NCBI GenBank assembly: GCA_964501785.1
Contig: CAZCUD010000004.1
Location: 1 to 64,000 of the forward strand
Origin: DATBSK01 sp964501785
Lineage (GTDB): Bacteria; Actinomycetota; Acidimicrobiia; IMCC26256; PALSA-555
Direction: 5' to 3'
DNA: 64,000 nt
Part shown: in pieces, positions 25,442-35,399 of the stretch
Layout of the letters: every line of letters starts with the position of its first letter
How positions within the stretch are numbered: position 1 is the first letter of the stretch
Notes under the pieces: generated by a model
Database searches by the model: none
Told to the model about the DNA's origin: nothing
Seen by the model: only the letters and a program-made list of their open reading frames with translations
Made by a program: the position numbers and the translations under genes

Positions 25442-26515
25442 CTAGGGAGCGGTCGCGAGCAGCGAGTCGCGGGTCAGGACGACCTTGAGCCAGAGACCCG
25501 GCGACTCGACGTCGAAGGTGGCGATCACGAGGTCGCCGTCGGTCTCGATCTCGTCGACCGTGAGGAGCTCGTTCCACGGCTGGCGGGTGCCGTCGCTGGT
25601 GCCCTCCTCGGCGATGGCCCGCAGCCGGGTCGCGTTCTCCTCGGCGTCGGCGGCAGAGTCCTGGCGCAGCACGACGACCATGCCCGCATCACCGTCGTCG
25701 GCGGTGGCGCCGAGGGCGATGATCGTCGGGGTCAGGAGCGGCTCCGGCCCGCCGGTGTCGGCGCCGGGCGCCGGCGCCTCGTCGGTCAGCACCATCGTGA
25801 ACGCGTCCTCGTCGCGCACCGCCTCGACGACCGCCATCAGCTCGCGGTCGTCGGCGAGCGAGCGCTCGTCACCCCCGCTCGCCTCGAGCGAGGCCTCCAT
25901 CGCCCGATCGGTGTTGGTCCACACGGCCAGCGGAGGGTCGACCGCGAGCCGGCCGCCCCGACCGATGCGCCGCACCGGCGTGATGCGATCGGGATGGAGC
26001 TTCTCGCCGTCCCACGCGTAGTAGTCCTGCCCGGCGTGGCTGCGCTCGTCGCGCAGGTCGCTCCACACGTCGTCGTCCGCGGTTGCCGACTCGATCCGGT
26101 CACCGTCGACGTCGCCGTCGAGCACCAGGATGGCGTCGGGCGGGTTCCCGGCCGTGAGCTCACGGTCGATCCCGGTCACCGGGATGCCGAGCTCGTCGCG
26201 CAGCGCGTCCTCGTCGCGGCCGAGGGTCTGCACGAGCTCGCTGGGAGACATGCCGCCCTCGAGGGTCAGGCTCGCGAGCCTCTCTCGGGCATCGCCGCCC
26301 GACTCGACGTCCACGTCCTCCTCGGCGGCCTCGTAGTCGCTGACGAGCACGAGCTCCCGGTACCGCGCGGTGTCGGGGACGCGGGCCAGCAGGGGAGCCC
26401 AGGCGTCGTCGTCGCCACCGGCCCCCGCGGGAACGACGGACAGCGCGCTCGCACCGGCAGCGACGAGCGCGATCGCGAGGACCGTGGCGCGGCGGCGCCC
26501 TCGCCGTGGGCTCAC
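25442..26515 (-). CDS. Secreted protein of unknown function
   Basis: The protein has 357 aa. Residues 1-30 are a clear export signal: RRGRRR, then ATVLAIALVAAGASALSVV and an AGA cleavage region. The mature part is acidic and Asp-rich, with no motif I recognise; the pattern LARVPDTARYRELVLVSDYEAA at its start recalls surface proteins that act as structural or binding domains. GTG 26515 overlaps the stop of the upstream oxidoreductase gene (GTGA), so it is coupled to it. The frame is open far upstream on the same strand, but that is chance reading of high-G+C DNA. Confidence 0.75.
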   Translation of the reverse strand: MSPRRGRRRATVLAIALVAAGASALSVVPAGAGGDDDAWAPLLARVPDTARYRELVLVSDYEAAEEDVDVESGGDARERLASLTLEGGMSPSELVQTLGRDEDALRDELGIPVTGIDRELTAGNPPDAILVLDGDVDGDRIESATADDDVWSDLRDERSHAGQDYYAWDGEKLHPDRITPVRRIGRGGRLAVDPPLAVWTNTDRAMEASLEASGGDERSLADDRELMAVVEAVRDEDAFTMVLTDEAPAPGADTGGPEPLLTPTIIALGATADDGDAGMVVVLRQDSAADAEENATRLRAIAEEGTSDGTRQPWNELLTVDEIETDGDLVIATFDVESPGLWLKVVLTRDSLLATAP

Positions 26516-27432
26516 GTCACCAGGGGCCGGACGTCGGCGGCGAAGCGCTCCAGCCCGGCGAGGTCGAAAGGCGCACGCAGCGCGAGGTTGATGCCGTCCG
26601 CGCCGGCCGCCCGGTACTCCTCGATGCGGTCGACCATCTGCTGTGGGTTCCCCATGAGCGCGCTGCGACCGATCCAGTCCGCCATGCCGCCGAACCGCTC
26701 GCGGAGCTCGTCCTCGTCGGACGCGGTCGTCAGGTTCACGGAGCGCATGATGGTCGACGGGTCGCGCCCGACGTCGGCACAGTGGCCGGCGAGGACCTCC
26801 GCCTTGTGTCGGTAGACGTCGGGTGCGAGGAAGGGCACGTTCCAGCCGTCGGCGTGCTGCGCTGCGATCCGGAGCGTCACCTTCTCGCCGGCACCGCCGA
26901 TCCACACCGGGAGGCGCTCCTGGAGCGGCTTGGGGTCGCAGCGCGCCTCGACGAGGCGGAAGTGCTCGCCGTCGAAGTCGGCGACCTCTTCGGTCAGCAG
27001 GAGGCGAACGCACTGGATCGCCTCGTCGAGCTGGCGGAGGCGCACGCCGGCGGAGGGGAAGTCGATGCCGTAGGCGGCGTACTCGGCCTCGTGCCAGCCG
27101 GCCCCGAGCCCGAGGTCGGCCCGGCCGTGCGAGAGGTGGTCGATCGTCGCGATGGCGTTCGCGAGCACGGCGGGGTGGCGGTACCCGACCGAGTACACGA
27201 GGCTGCCGCAGCGCACGGAGTCGGTCTCGCAGGCGAGCGCCGCGTGGGCGGCCACCGCTTCGAGGCACACCGATCCCGACTCGATCCGCCCGTCCCTGAC
27301 CGTGGCGTCGGCGGCGTAGAAGTGGTCCCAGATCGAGATCCACTCGAACCCGAGCTCCTCGATGCGCCGCCAGAGCGCCCGCAGCTCGTCGGTCTCGCAG
27401 TTCTGGAGCCCCGTGTGCACGCCGAATCGCAC
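26512..27432 (-). CDS. Luciferase-like (LLM) F420-dependent oxidoreductase
   Basis: The protein has 306 aa. The N terminus MRFGVHTGLQNCETDELRALW and the segments GFEWISIWDHFY, YSVGYRHPAVLANAIATIDHLSHGR and LGAGWHEAEYAAYGIDFP are standard for the (beta/alpha)8 luciferase-like family. Actinobacterial members usually use coenzyme F420 to move hydride to or from alcohols, sugars or tetrahydromethanopterin-like substrates. The substrate cannot be deduced. The next gene on the strand is translationally coupled. Confidence 0.88.
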   Translation of the reverse strand: MRFGVHTGLQNCETDELRALWRRIEELGFEWISIWDHFYAADATVRDGRIESGSVCLEAVAAHAALACETDSVRCGSLVYSVGYRHPAVLANAIATIDHLSHGRADLGLGAGWHEAEYAAYGIDFPSAGVRLRQLDEAIQCVRLLLTEEVADFDGEHFRLVEARCDPKPLQERLPVWIGGAGEKVTLRIAAQHADGWNVPFLAPDVYRHKAEVLAGHCADVGRDPSTIMRSVNLTTASDEDELRERFGGMADWIGRSALMGNPQQMVDRIEEYRAAGADGINLALRAPFDLAGLERFAADVRPLVT

Positions 27433-27514
27433 GGCCGAAGACTACGGCGCTCGCACCGCGTGGCGGGGCGCCGTCGACCCCGGAGCCCCGATCGACGCCC
27501 GGTACGGTTGGACG

Positions 27515-28333
27515 ATGCTCGACGTCGAGACGTGGCCGAAGCTGCGCGACACGGTGCTGGTCGTGTCGCTCACCGGCTGGGTCGACGCGGGCGATGCCGG
27601 CGAGCTCGCCGCTGCGACCCTCGCGTCGCAGCTCGAGGGCAGCCGCGAGTTCGGCGCCTACGCGCTCGACGACCTGGTCGACCTCCAGCAGACGCGACCG
27701 ACGGTCGAGCTCGTCGACGGCGCGACCCGGCACGTGTCGTGGCCCAAGGTCGCGCTCACCGCCGGTCGTGCCGGTCGTGACGTCGTCGTGGCGTCGGGAC
27801 CGGAGCCGTCGCTGCGCTGGCCGACGTTCGCGCGCGACCTCGTCGACCTCGCCGCCCGGCTCGACGTCGCGCAGGCGTTCACGATGGGTGGCATGCCGGC
27901 CGCGGTCTCGCACCGACTGCCGGTCGAGGTGCTCGCCACCGCGAGCGCGCGCTCGCTCGCGCAGGAGATCGGCGCCATCCGCACCGACTACGAGGGTCCC
28001 ACCGGCGCGCAGACCGTCGTGCAGCACGAGCTGGGCAAGGCCGGGATCCCGGCCGTCGGCCTCTGGGCCCAGGTACCGCACTACGTGTCGGGCAACCCGT
28101 CGCCGCCGGCCGTGCGCGCGCTGCTCGAGCGGCTGCGCGAGCTCGCGGCGCTCCAGCTCGACCTGCGGGGCCTCGACGAGCAGGTCGATCGCTACCGGGA
28201 GAAGGTCGACGAAGGCGTGGCCGAGCGGCCCGAGATCGCCGACCTCGTGCAGGCCATCGAGGACCAGACCGCCGAGGAGGTCTCCGGCGACGCCATCGCG
28301 GCCGAGATCGAGCGCTTCCTCCGGGATCAGTAG
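27515..28333 (+). CDS. PAC2-family protein (proteasome-assembly-chaperone-like)
   Basis: The protein has 272 aa. The N-terminal domain (LVVSLTGWVDAGDAGELAAATLASQL ... EFGAYALDDLVDLQQTRPTVELVDG) matches the PAC2 fold found in archaeal/eukaryotic proteasome assembly chaperones and widespread in actinobacteria. GGMPAAVSHRLPVEVLATAS and the GLWAQVPHYVSGNPSPPAV segment are family-conserved. The last 70 residues are helical and charged. Its role in bacteria is not firmly known. It is divergent from the oxidoreductase gene; three palindromic repeat copies follow its stop. Confidence 0.85.
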   Translation: MLDVETWPKLRDTVLVVSLTGWVDAGDAGELAAATLASQLEGSREFGAYALDDLVDLQQTRPTVELVDGATRHVSWPKVALTAGRAGRDVVVASGPEPSLRWPTFARDLVDLAARLDVAQAFTMGGMPAAVSHRLPVEVLATASARSLAQEIGAIRTDYEGPTGAQTVVQHELGKAGIPAVGLWAQVPHYVSGNPSPPAVRALLERLRELAALQLDLRGLDEQVDRYREKVDEGVAERPEIADLVQAIEDQTAEEVSGDAIAAEIERFLRDQ

Positions 28334-28400
28334 CACTGCGTCGCTCGCTGCGCCGCAGGGTACCTGCGGCGCGGCCGCTCGCTCCGCTGCTGACGCCCGC
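28334..28400. repeat. Dispersed palindromic repeat, copy B
   Basis: The stem is at 28350-28372 with 10-bp arms; read on the minus strand they are GCGCCGCAGG and CCTGCGGCGC around TAC. The orientation is opposite to copies A, C, D, E and F. Flanking GCGTCGCTCGCT and CCGCTCGCTCC are the shared shoulders in reverse complement. Confidence 0.85.
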
Positions 28401-28430
28401 CAGACCCCGACCGCTGCGTCGCCCGCCGGG

Positions 28431-28612
28431 CAGCGAGCCAACGGTGACCGAGTCAAACGGTGAAGCCCCGGGCGGCGAGCGAGCGCCCGTGGCCGGGGTA
28501 TCCCCGGCCGCAGCGAGCCAACGGTGACCCAGTCAAACGGGAAAGGCCCGAGCGGCGAGCGAGCGCCCGCGGCCGGGGTATCCCCGGCCGCAGCGAGCGA
28601 GCCCAATGAAGA
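28431..28612. repeat. Dispersed palindromic repeat, copies C and D as an 80-bp tandem duplication
   Basis: Two 80-bp units, 28431-28510 and 28511-28590, follow each other without a gap. The stems are at 28489-28511 (one G-U type mismatch) and 28569-28591 (perfect), each with 10-bp arms around TAT. The tail AGCGAGCGAGCCCAATGAA after copy D is the same as after copy A at 20.5 kb. Confidence 0.88.
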
Positions 28613-28937
28613 AGGCCGGGGGGCGGCAGGCCGGGGCAGGGTCGGCCCGCCGCCGCGCCCGGCGACCCAGCCGTGACGCGTGCGGGGCGCCACGACCGAG
28701 CGGAGGGCGACACGCGGTCGCCTCCTTCGCGAGGATACGCCTCGGAGCATCGATCTCAAGACGCGGGGACCCGTTCGGAGAACTCCGCGAGCCGAGGGCT
28801 AGAAACGTCGCCGGAGGCCCGTCGCCGAGCGTGCGGGCGCGTCGACCAGGAGCATCCACATGAGCGTCGGGCGCATCATCGCCACCACGGTCCCCGCGTG
28901 CGACGTCGCGTGGCACGCCGCGCCCTGACCGCAGCCG
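28613..28937 (+). other. G+C-rich leader region upstream of the small membrane protein
   Basis: No substantial gene is visible between the repeat block and 28,938 apart from a possible 22-codon frame (annotated separately). Several short complementary segments suggest a folded leader, but I recognise no riboswitch class. Confidence 0.35.
28860..28928 (+). CDS. Possible 22-residue leader or micro-ORF
   Basis: ATG 28860 is preceded by GGAG at a workable distance (about ten bases) and encodes MSVGRIIATTVPACDVAWH plus three residues before TGA. It ends nine bases before the GTG of the membrane protein gene, so it could couple or attenuate that gene. Nothing in the peptide itself proves that it is translated. 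Confidence 0.3.
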   Translation: MSVGRIIATTVPACDVAWHAAP

Positions 28938-29300
28938 GTGGAGTCCCTGCGGAGCTTCCACGCGTGGTTCGGCTACGTCGCGATCGTGGCCAACGGCCTG
29001 GTCGGGCTCGCCGCACTCCTCGCCTGGCAGGTGGAGGCGGTGCGCGGGCGCTGGCTGTGGATCGCGACGTTCGTCGCCGAGGCGACGATGATGCTCCAGG
29101 TGGTCGTGGGGGTGATCCTCATCGCGAGCGAGGACTACGTGGCGCCCCGCTTCCACATCTTCTACGGGTTCCTCGCGTTCTTGACGGTGGGGCTCGCGTA
29201 CCAGTTCCGGGCTCAGATGCGGGGTCGGCGGGAGATGCTCTACGGGCTCGCGGGACTGTTCCTGATGGGGCTCGGCATCCGGGCCGTGCTCCAGGTCTGA
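28938..29300 (+). CDS. Small four-helix membrane protein of unknown function
   Basis: The protein has 120 aa with hydrophobic segments at about 9-28, 37-61, 70-88 and 98-117 and short polar links. A mid-protein SEDYVAPRFHIFYGFLAF segment contains two His and may bind something at the membrane face, but no family is recognised with confidence. The GTG start is inferred. It lies ten bases before ddl and is probably co-transcribed with it, so a link to envelope formation is possible but unproven. Confidence 0.7.
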   Translation: MESLRSFHAWFGYVAIVANGLVGLAALLAWQVEAVRGRWLWIATFVAEATMMLQVVVGVILIASEDYVAPRFHIFYGFLAFLTVGLAYQFRAQMRGRREMLYGLAGLFLMGLGIRAVLQV

Positions 29301-29310
29301 CAGGGCCGAG

Positions 29311-30444
29311 ATGAGCGAGCGGATCCGGGTGCTGCTGCTGTTCGGGGGGCGGTCCGCCGAGCACGACGTGTCGCGCGTCAGCGCCGTGGCGGTGGCGCGG
29401 GCGCTCGACCCCGACCGCTACGACATCGTCCCGGTCGCGATCACCAAGGAGGGTCGCTGGCTGCTCTCGGGCGACGCGCGTGAGCTGCTCGCCGCCGGAC
29501 GCGAGGGGTTGCCGGTCGCGTTCGAAGTCGAAGGCGCGCCCGTCGCGGAGCTGCCCGAGCCGGGCGACAACCGGCTCGTGCCGCTCGACGACAGCGGAGC
29601 GGTCGCGAGCGCGGGCTTCGACGTCGTGATCCCGCTCCTCCACGGTCCCTACGGCGAGGACGGCACCGTGCAGGGGCTGTTCGAGCTCGCGGGGGTCCCC
29701 TACGTCGGCGCCGGCGTGGTCGGATCCGCCGTCGCGATGGACAAGGTGATGATGAAGCGCGCGTTCGCCGCCGACGGCCTGCCGGTGGCCCCGTGGCTCG
29801 CGTTCCGCGATGGTCACGACGTCGACGCGTTCGTCGCGGACGTCGAGACCGAGCTCGGCTACCCGTGCTTCGTCAAGCCCGCGAACCTGGGCTCGTCGGT
29901 CGGCGTCTCGAAGGCGGCGGATCGCGCCGCTCTGGTCGAGGCGATCGACGCCGCGCTCGGCTTCGACGAGTGGATCCTCGTCGAGCAGGCGATCGTCGGT
30001 CGCGAGATCGAGGTCGGCATCCTCGGCGACGACCCCCCGCTCGCGTCCGTGCCGGGTGAGATCGTCCCGGGCGCGGAGTTCTACTCGTACGCCGACAAGT
30101 ACGAGGCCGACGACGCCCAGCTGCTCGTGCCGGCGCCGCTCACCGACGATCAGCGCGCCGACGTGCGTGCCCTCGCCGTGCGTGCGTTCGAGTCGTGCCG
30201 CGGCGAGGCGATGGCTCGGGTCGACTTCCTGTTCGAGGAGACGCGTGCCGGCGGTGAGCCCGGCCGCGGGTTCCTGGTGAACGAGGTGAACACCATCCCC
30301 GGCTTCACCCAGATCTCGATGTACCCGCGGCTGTGGGAGGCGTCGGGGGTGTCGTTCGGCGAGCTGCTCGACCGGTTGATCGGGCTCGCCCGCGCTCGCC
30401 ACGAGCGCCGCACCCGACGCGCCGGCCGCCAGCGCGACGCGTGA
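29311..30444 (+). CDS. ddl: D-alanine--D-alanine ligase
   Basis: The protein has 377 aa and belongs to the ATP-grasp family. It joins two D-Ala with ATP to make the dipeptide for peptidoglycan precursors in the cytoplasm. Visible motifs: VLLLFGGRSAEHDVSRVSA at the N terminus, HGPYGEDGTVQGLFELAGVPYVG, ATP-grasp MDKVMMKRAF and CFVKPANLGSSVGVSK, and the C-terminal FLVNEVNTIPGFTQISMYP that holds metal and substrate. The length is typical. A palindromic repeat copy lies just after the stop. Confidence 0.95.
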   Translation: MSERIRVLLLFGGRSAEHDVSRVSAVAVARALDPDRYDIVPVAITKEGRWLLSGDARELLAAGREGLPVAFEVEGAPVAELPEPGDNRLVPLDDSGAVASAGFDVVIPLLHGPYGEDGTVQGLFELAGVPYVGAGVVGSAVAMDKVMMKRAFAADGLPVAPWLAFRDGHDVDAFVADVETELGYPCFVKPANLGSSVGVSKAADRAALVEAIDAALGFDEWILVEQAIVGREIEVGILGDDPPLASVPGEIVPGAEFYSYADKYEADDAQLLVPAPLTDDQRADVRALAVRAFESCRGEAMARVDFLFEETRAGGEPGRGFLVNEVNTIPGFTQISMYPRLWEASGVSFGELLDRLIGLARARHERRTRRAGRQRDA

Positions 30445-30452
30445 CCGAAGGT

Positions 30453-30530
30453 CCGGCGGGCGTCAGCAGGGGAGCGAGCGGCTGCGGAGCGGGTATCCCG
30501 CTCCGCAGCGAGCGACCCAATGGTGAGGAG
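30453..30530. repeat. Dispersed palindromic repeat, copy E
   Basis: The stem is at 30484-30506 with arms GCGGAGCGGG and CCCGCTCCGC around TAT. Compared with copy F, both arms have changed together, keeping full pairing. It lies between the convergent ddl and AsnC-type genes, where it might also stop transcription. Confidence 0.85.
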
Positions 30531-30540
30531 CGACCGAGAT

Positions 30541-30777
30541 CTACAGGTTGACGACCGGGCAGGTGAAGGTGCGGGTGATGCCCTCCACCGCCTGGATCTG
30601 CGACACGACCATCCGGCCGAGGTCGTCGAGGCTCGGCGCCTCGGTGCGCACGATCACGTCGTAGGGGCCGGTCACGTCGTCGGCGGCGACGACCCCGTCG
30701 ATCGCGCGGGTCGCCTGCGCGACCTGAGCGGCCTTGCCGACCTCGGTCTGGATGAGCACGTAGGCGCTGATGGCCAT
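30541..30777 (-). CDS. Stand-alone Lrp/AsnC effector-binding domain protein
   Basis: A 78-aa protein comprising only the RAM (ligand-binding, alpha-beta barrel) domain of Lrp/AsnC regulators, without the DNA-binding helix-turn-helix. Typical segments are AYVLIQTEVGKAAQVAQ, VTGPYDVIVRTEA and LGRMVVSQIQAVEGITRT. Such proteins assemble as rings that bind amino acids and may modulate full-length partners. AGGAGGG seven bases before the ATG is a near-perfect ribosome site. Confidence 0.88.
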   Translation of the reverse strand: MAISAYVLIQTEVGKAAQVAQATRAIDGVVAADDVTGPYDVIVRTEAPSLDDLGRMVVSQIQAVEGITRTFTCPVVNL

Positions 30778-30882
30778 GGGCGTCCCTCCTGGTCAACCCG
30801 TGACGGAGCCGCGTGCATCGCGGACAGCCGCGTGGAGAGGAGGGTAGTTGCCGGGGGGCGGCGAGGTCCGGGGCTGACCGAG

Positions 30883-32688
<1,806 letters not shown>

Positions 32689-32763
32689 AGCGTCCGAATC
32701 CTACCGACGCGGCCATCGGGCGACCGAACCCGCTCCGGTGGTGCCCACCTAAGGTGTCGGGCG

Positions 32764-33015
32764 ATGGGCGTCATCGGATGGATCGTGGTCGGGCTGATCG
32801 CGGGCGTGCTGGCGAAGCTCGTGACCGGTCAGGACCGGCCGGGCTGCCTCGGCACGATGATCGTGGGCATCCTCGGCGGGCTGCTCGGCGGGCTGATCTT
32901 CTCGGCCGCCGGGGGCGAGGGGATCGACGACTTCAGCCTCTACTCGATCCTGGTCGCGTTCATCGGCGCCACGATCCTGCTGTTCGCCTGGAGCGTGATC
33001 CGCAAGGACGCCTGA
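32764..33015 (+). CDS. GlsB/YeaQ/YmgE-family small membrane protein
   Basis: An 83-aa protein with three hydrophobic helices. The N terminus MGVIGWIVVGLIAGVLAKLV and the GCLGTMIVGILGGLLGGLIF segment with repeated glycines are diagnostic of the transglycosylase-associated/YeaQ family. Its biochemical role is unclear; members are often induced by stress. It is followed by two palindromic repeat copies. Confidence 0.88.
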   Translation: MGVIGWIVVGLIAGVLAKLVTGQDRPGCLGTMIVGILGGLLGGLIFSAAGGEGIDDFSLYSILVAFIGATILLFAWSVIRKDA

Positions 33016-33041
33016 GCCCTCGGCTCGGGCTCCCGCCCGTT

Positions 33042-33115
33042 CTGGCGGGCGTCAGCGGCGGAGCGAGCGGCCGCGGCCCGGGTACCCCGGGCCGCAGCGA
33101 GCGACGCAGTGGTGC
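33042..33115. repeat. Dispersed palindromic repeat, copy F
   Basis: The stem is at 33073-33095 with arms GCGGCCCGGG and CCCGGGCCGC around TAC. Its shoulders (TGGCGGGCGTCAGC before, AGCGAGCGACGCAGTGGTG after) are the reverse complement of those of copies B and G. Confidence 0.85.
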
Positions 33116-33119
33116 TGAC

Positions 33120-33268
33120 TCAGACCTGGGCGGTCGGCAGTCCCATGTCGGGCTCGCCTTCACTGCGTCGCTCGCTGCGCCGCAGGGTACCTGCGGCGCG
33201 GACGCTCGCTCAGAGCTGACGCCTGCCGGGCTCAGACTTGTGCCGTCGGCAGTCCCATGTCGGGCTCG
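33120..33268. repeat. Palindromic repeat copy G flanked by 37-bp imperfect direct repeats
   Basis: Copy G has its stem at 33177-33199 and is nearly identical to copy B. It is flanked by two 37-bp direct repeats, 33120-33156 and 33232-33268, that agree in all but about four bases. The right one is the 3' end of the cold-shock-like gene, including its stop; the left one is a stray duplicate of the same 3' end. Confidence 0.85.
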
Positions 33269-33459
33269 GAGCCGATGCGGATGCGGGTGGCGCGGCCCTC
33301 GGGGTCGAGCTCGTAGTTCACGCGCTGGCCCTGGCGGAGCATCCGGAAGAGCGACCCCTCGAGCGCACCCGCGGCGAGGACGTGCTCGGCGCGGTCGGTG
33401 TCGCAGACGACGATGCCCTCGCCGGTCTGGGGGTCGAAGGTGCGGACGACGCCTTGCAT
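33232..33459 (-). CDS. Cold-shock-domain-like small protein
   Basis: A 75-aa protein from ATG 33459. MQGVVRTFDPQTGEGIVVCDTDRAEHVL and later GQRVNYELDPEGRATRIRIG follow the strand pattern of a cold-shock OB fold, but the aromatic RNP residues of canonical Csp proteins are mostly missing, so nucleic-acid binding may differ. It lies 13 bp after rpmB on the same strand, suggesting co-transcription with a ribosomal gene. The last codons are duplicated downstream beside the repeat. Confidence 0.75.
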   Translation of the reverse strand: MQGVVRTFDPQTGEGIVVCDTDRAEHVLAAGALEGSLFRMLRQGQRVNYELDPEGRATRIRIGSEPDMGLPTAQV

Positions 33460-33472
33460 GCGGATCGGGTCG

Positions 33473-33661
33473 CTACCGCTTGGTGACCTTGCCGGCCTTG
33501 AGGCACGACGTGCAGACGTGCAGGCGCTTGGGCGTGCCGTCGACGACGGCTCGCACCTTCTGCACGTTGGGGTTCCACCGGCGGCTGCTGCGCCGGTGCG
33601 AGTGGCTGAGCTGCTTGCCGAAGCGCGGCTTCTTGCCACAGACCTGACACACCGATGCCAT
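33473..33661 (-). CDS. rpmB: 50S ribosomal protein L28
   Basis: A 62-aa protein: MASVCQVCGKKPRFGKQLSHSHRRSSRRWNPNVQ is the L28 N terminus, with CQVC and a second CTSC pair, making this a zinc-binding (C+) form. It is a component of the large ribosomal subunit. Only 73 bp separate it from the divergent fakA-like gene, which is the usual arrangement near recG in actinobacteria. An in-frame ATG at 33748 is rejected because the L28 N terminus is conserved. Confidence 0.95.
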   Translation of the reverse strand: MASVCQVCGKKPRFGKQLSHSHRRSSRRWNPNVQKVRAVVDGTPKRLHVCTSCLKAGKVTKR

Positions 33662-33734
33662 CGAGCCAGCGTAGCCGAGGCGGTCCCGGGTTCCCGAGGC
33701 GAGTGGTCGCGGCGCCGCTACGATCCCGCGACAC

Positions 33735-35390
33735 ATGTCGGCCCGCACCGCGCTCGACGGCGCCGCGCTCGTCCAGGTCGTCGCGACCTTCCGGGACGCG
33801 CTGCGCGCCCATCAGGAGGAGCTCAACCGGCTCAACGTGTACCCGGTGCCCGACGGCGACACCGGCACCAACATGGCGCTCACGCTCGAGTCGGTGGTCA
33901 AGGAGCTCGGTGCCGCCGCCGGGTCGGGGTCCGTCCGGATGGACGACGTGTGCAAGGCCCTGGCGCACGGCTCGCTCATGGGGGCGCGGGGCAACTCGGG
34001 GGTGATCCTCTCGCAGGTCCTGCGGGGGTTCGCCGACACCTTCACGACCCTCGACGAGATCGGCCCCGGCGACGTCGTGCGAGCGCTGCGCAAGGCGTCC
34101 GACGCGGCGTACCAGGCCGTGATGCGACCGGTCGAGGGCACGATCCTCACCGTCGTGCGCACCGCGGCCGAGACGGCCGAGAGCGCGCACGCCGACGGCG
34201 CCGGCGACCTGGAGGCGCTGCTCGAGCGGACCGTCGACGCGGCCAACGAAGCGGTCGCGCGCACGCCCGAGCTGCTGCCGGTGCTCAAGGACGCGGGGGT
34301 CGTCGACGCCGGTGGGCGAGGGTTCACCCTCCTGCTCGACGCGTTCCTGCACGTCGTCGACGGGCGTCCCGTGCCCGAGCCCGAGGTCGTGGCGACGCCC
34401 GCCGCGGTGCAGGCGCACCAGCGCGGCGACGACGTCGCGTCCCTCCGCTACGAGGTGATGTACCTGCTCGACGCGGACGACGCGACGATCCCGGCGTTCA
34501 AGGACTCCTGGGACGCGATCGGCGACTCGATCGTGGTGGTGGGCGGCGACGGCCTGTGGAACTGCCACGTCCACACCAACGACATCGGCGCGGCGATCGA
34601 GTCGGGCATCCAGGCCGGTCGACCGCGCGACATCAGGGTCACGGACCTGCTCGAGCAGGTCGAGGACCAGGAGCAGGAGTGGGTGCAAGCCGCGATCCAC
34701 GACGCCGGGGTGCCGGTGCGGGCCGCCGAGCAGGTCGTCACCGGTGTGGTGGCGGTCGGCGTCGGCGAAGGCGTCCAACGGCTGCTCCACGCGGTCGGCG
34801 TCCACGAGATCGTCGCCGGTGGCCAGTCGATGAACCCGTCGACCGCACAGATCCTCGAGGCGGTCGAGCGCGTGCCGGCCGACGCCGTCGTCGTGCTCCC
34901 GAACAACAAGAACATCGTCCCGGTGGCCAAGCAGGTCGACGAGCTCAGCGAGCGCACGGTGGGTGTGGTGCCGACGCACGCCGTCGTCGAAGCGCTCGCC
35001 GCGCTCGTGGTCTACGACCCCGACGCAGACCTCGCGACCAACGTCGGCGCGATGGGCGAGGCCGCCGAGCGCGTGCGCGCAGGTGAGGTCACCCAGGCCG
35101 TGCGCGACAGCAAGGCCGAGTGCGGCGACATCAAGAAGGGCGACTGGATCGCGATCACCCGCGAGGGGATCTGCGAGGCGACCGACAGCGCGATCGGTGC
35201 GGCGACCGCCCTCTGCGATCGGCTGATCGACGCCGACAGCGAGCTCGTGACCGTGCTGCTCGGTGCCGACCTGCGCGCGACCGATGCCAGCCGCCTGCGC
35301 GACCACCTCGGCCTGGAGCACCCCCACGTCGAGGTCGAGGTCCACGAGGGCGGGCAGCCGCTGTACCCCTTCCTCATCGGCGTCGAGTAG
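33735..35390 (+). CDS. DAK2-domain protein, FakA/YloV family (fatty-acid kinase-like)
   Basis: The protein has 551 aa. The DAK2 nucleotide-binding domain occupies about 8-200, with NRLNVYPVPDGDTGTNM, in which the Asp residues bind Mg-ATP, and SLMGARGNSGVILSQ. The middle and C-terminal part (from about 235) has FHVHTN-like NCHVHTNDIG and GGQSMNPST, with VVLPNNKNIV later, as in FakA. In Firmicutes FakA phosphorylates FakB-bound fatty acids. No FakB (DegV) gene is present in the window. It is followed after nine bases by recG, the conserved pairing in many bacteria. Confidence 0.88.
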   Translation: MSARTALDGAALVQVVATFRDALRAHQEELNRLNVYPVPDGDTGTNMALTLESVVKELGAAAGSGSVRMDDVCKALAHGSLMGARGNSGVILSQVLRGFADTFTTLDEIGPGDVVRALRKASDAAYQAVMRPVEGTILTVVRTAAETAESAHADGAGDLEALLERTVDAANEAVARTPELLPVLKDAGVVDAGGRGFTLLLDAFLHVVDGRPVPEPEVVATPAAVQAHQRGDDVASLRYEVMYLLDADDATIPAFKDSWDAIGDSIVVVGGDGLWNCHVHTNDIGAAIESGIQAGRPRDIRVTDLLEQVEDQEQEWVQAAIHDAGVPVRAAEQVVTGVVAVGVGEGVQRLLHAVGVHEIVAGGQSMNPSTAQILEAVERVPADAVVVLPNNKNIVPVAKQVDELSERTVGVVPTHAVVEALAALVVYDPDADLATNVGAMGEAAERVRAGEVTQAVRDSKAECGDIKKGDWIAITREGICEATDSAIGAATALCDRLIDADSELVTVLLGADLRATDASRLRDHLGLEHPHVEVEVHEGGQPLYPFLIGVE

Positions 35391-35399
35391 CCGGGAGCC

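Noticed and set aside
28431..28612. Possible CRISPR array
   Set aside because: Units are directly adjacent 80-bp duplicates without spacers and the same unit occurs elsewhere singly.
26516..28759. Minus-strand frame open upstream of the secreted protein, seemingly a giant fusion
   Set aside because: It runs antisense or out of frame through the LLM oxidoreductase and PAC2 genes and the palindromic repeats; the GTG at 26515 gives a normal signal peptide.
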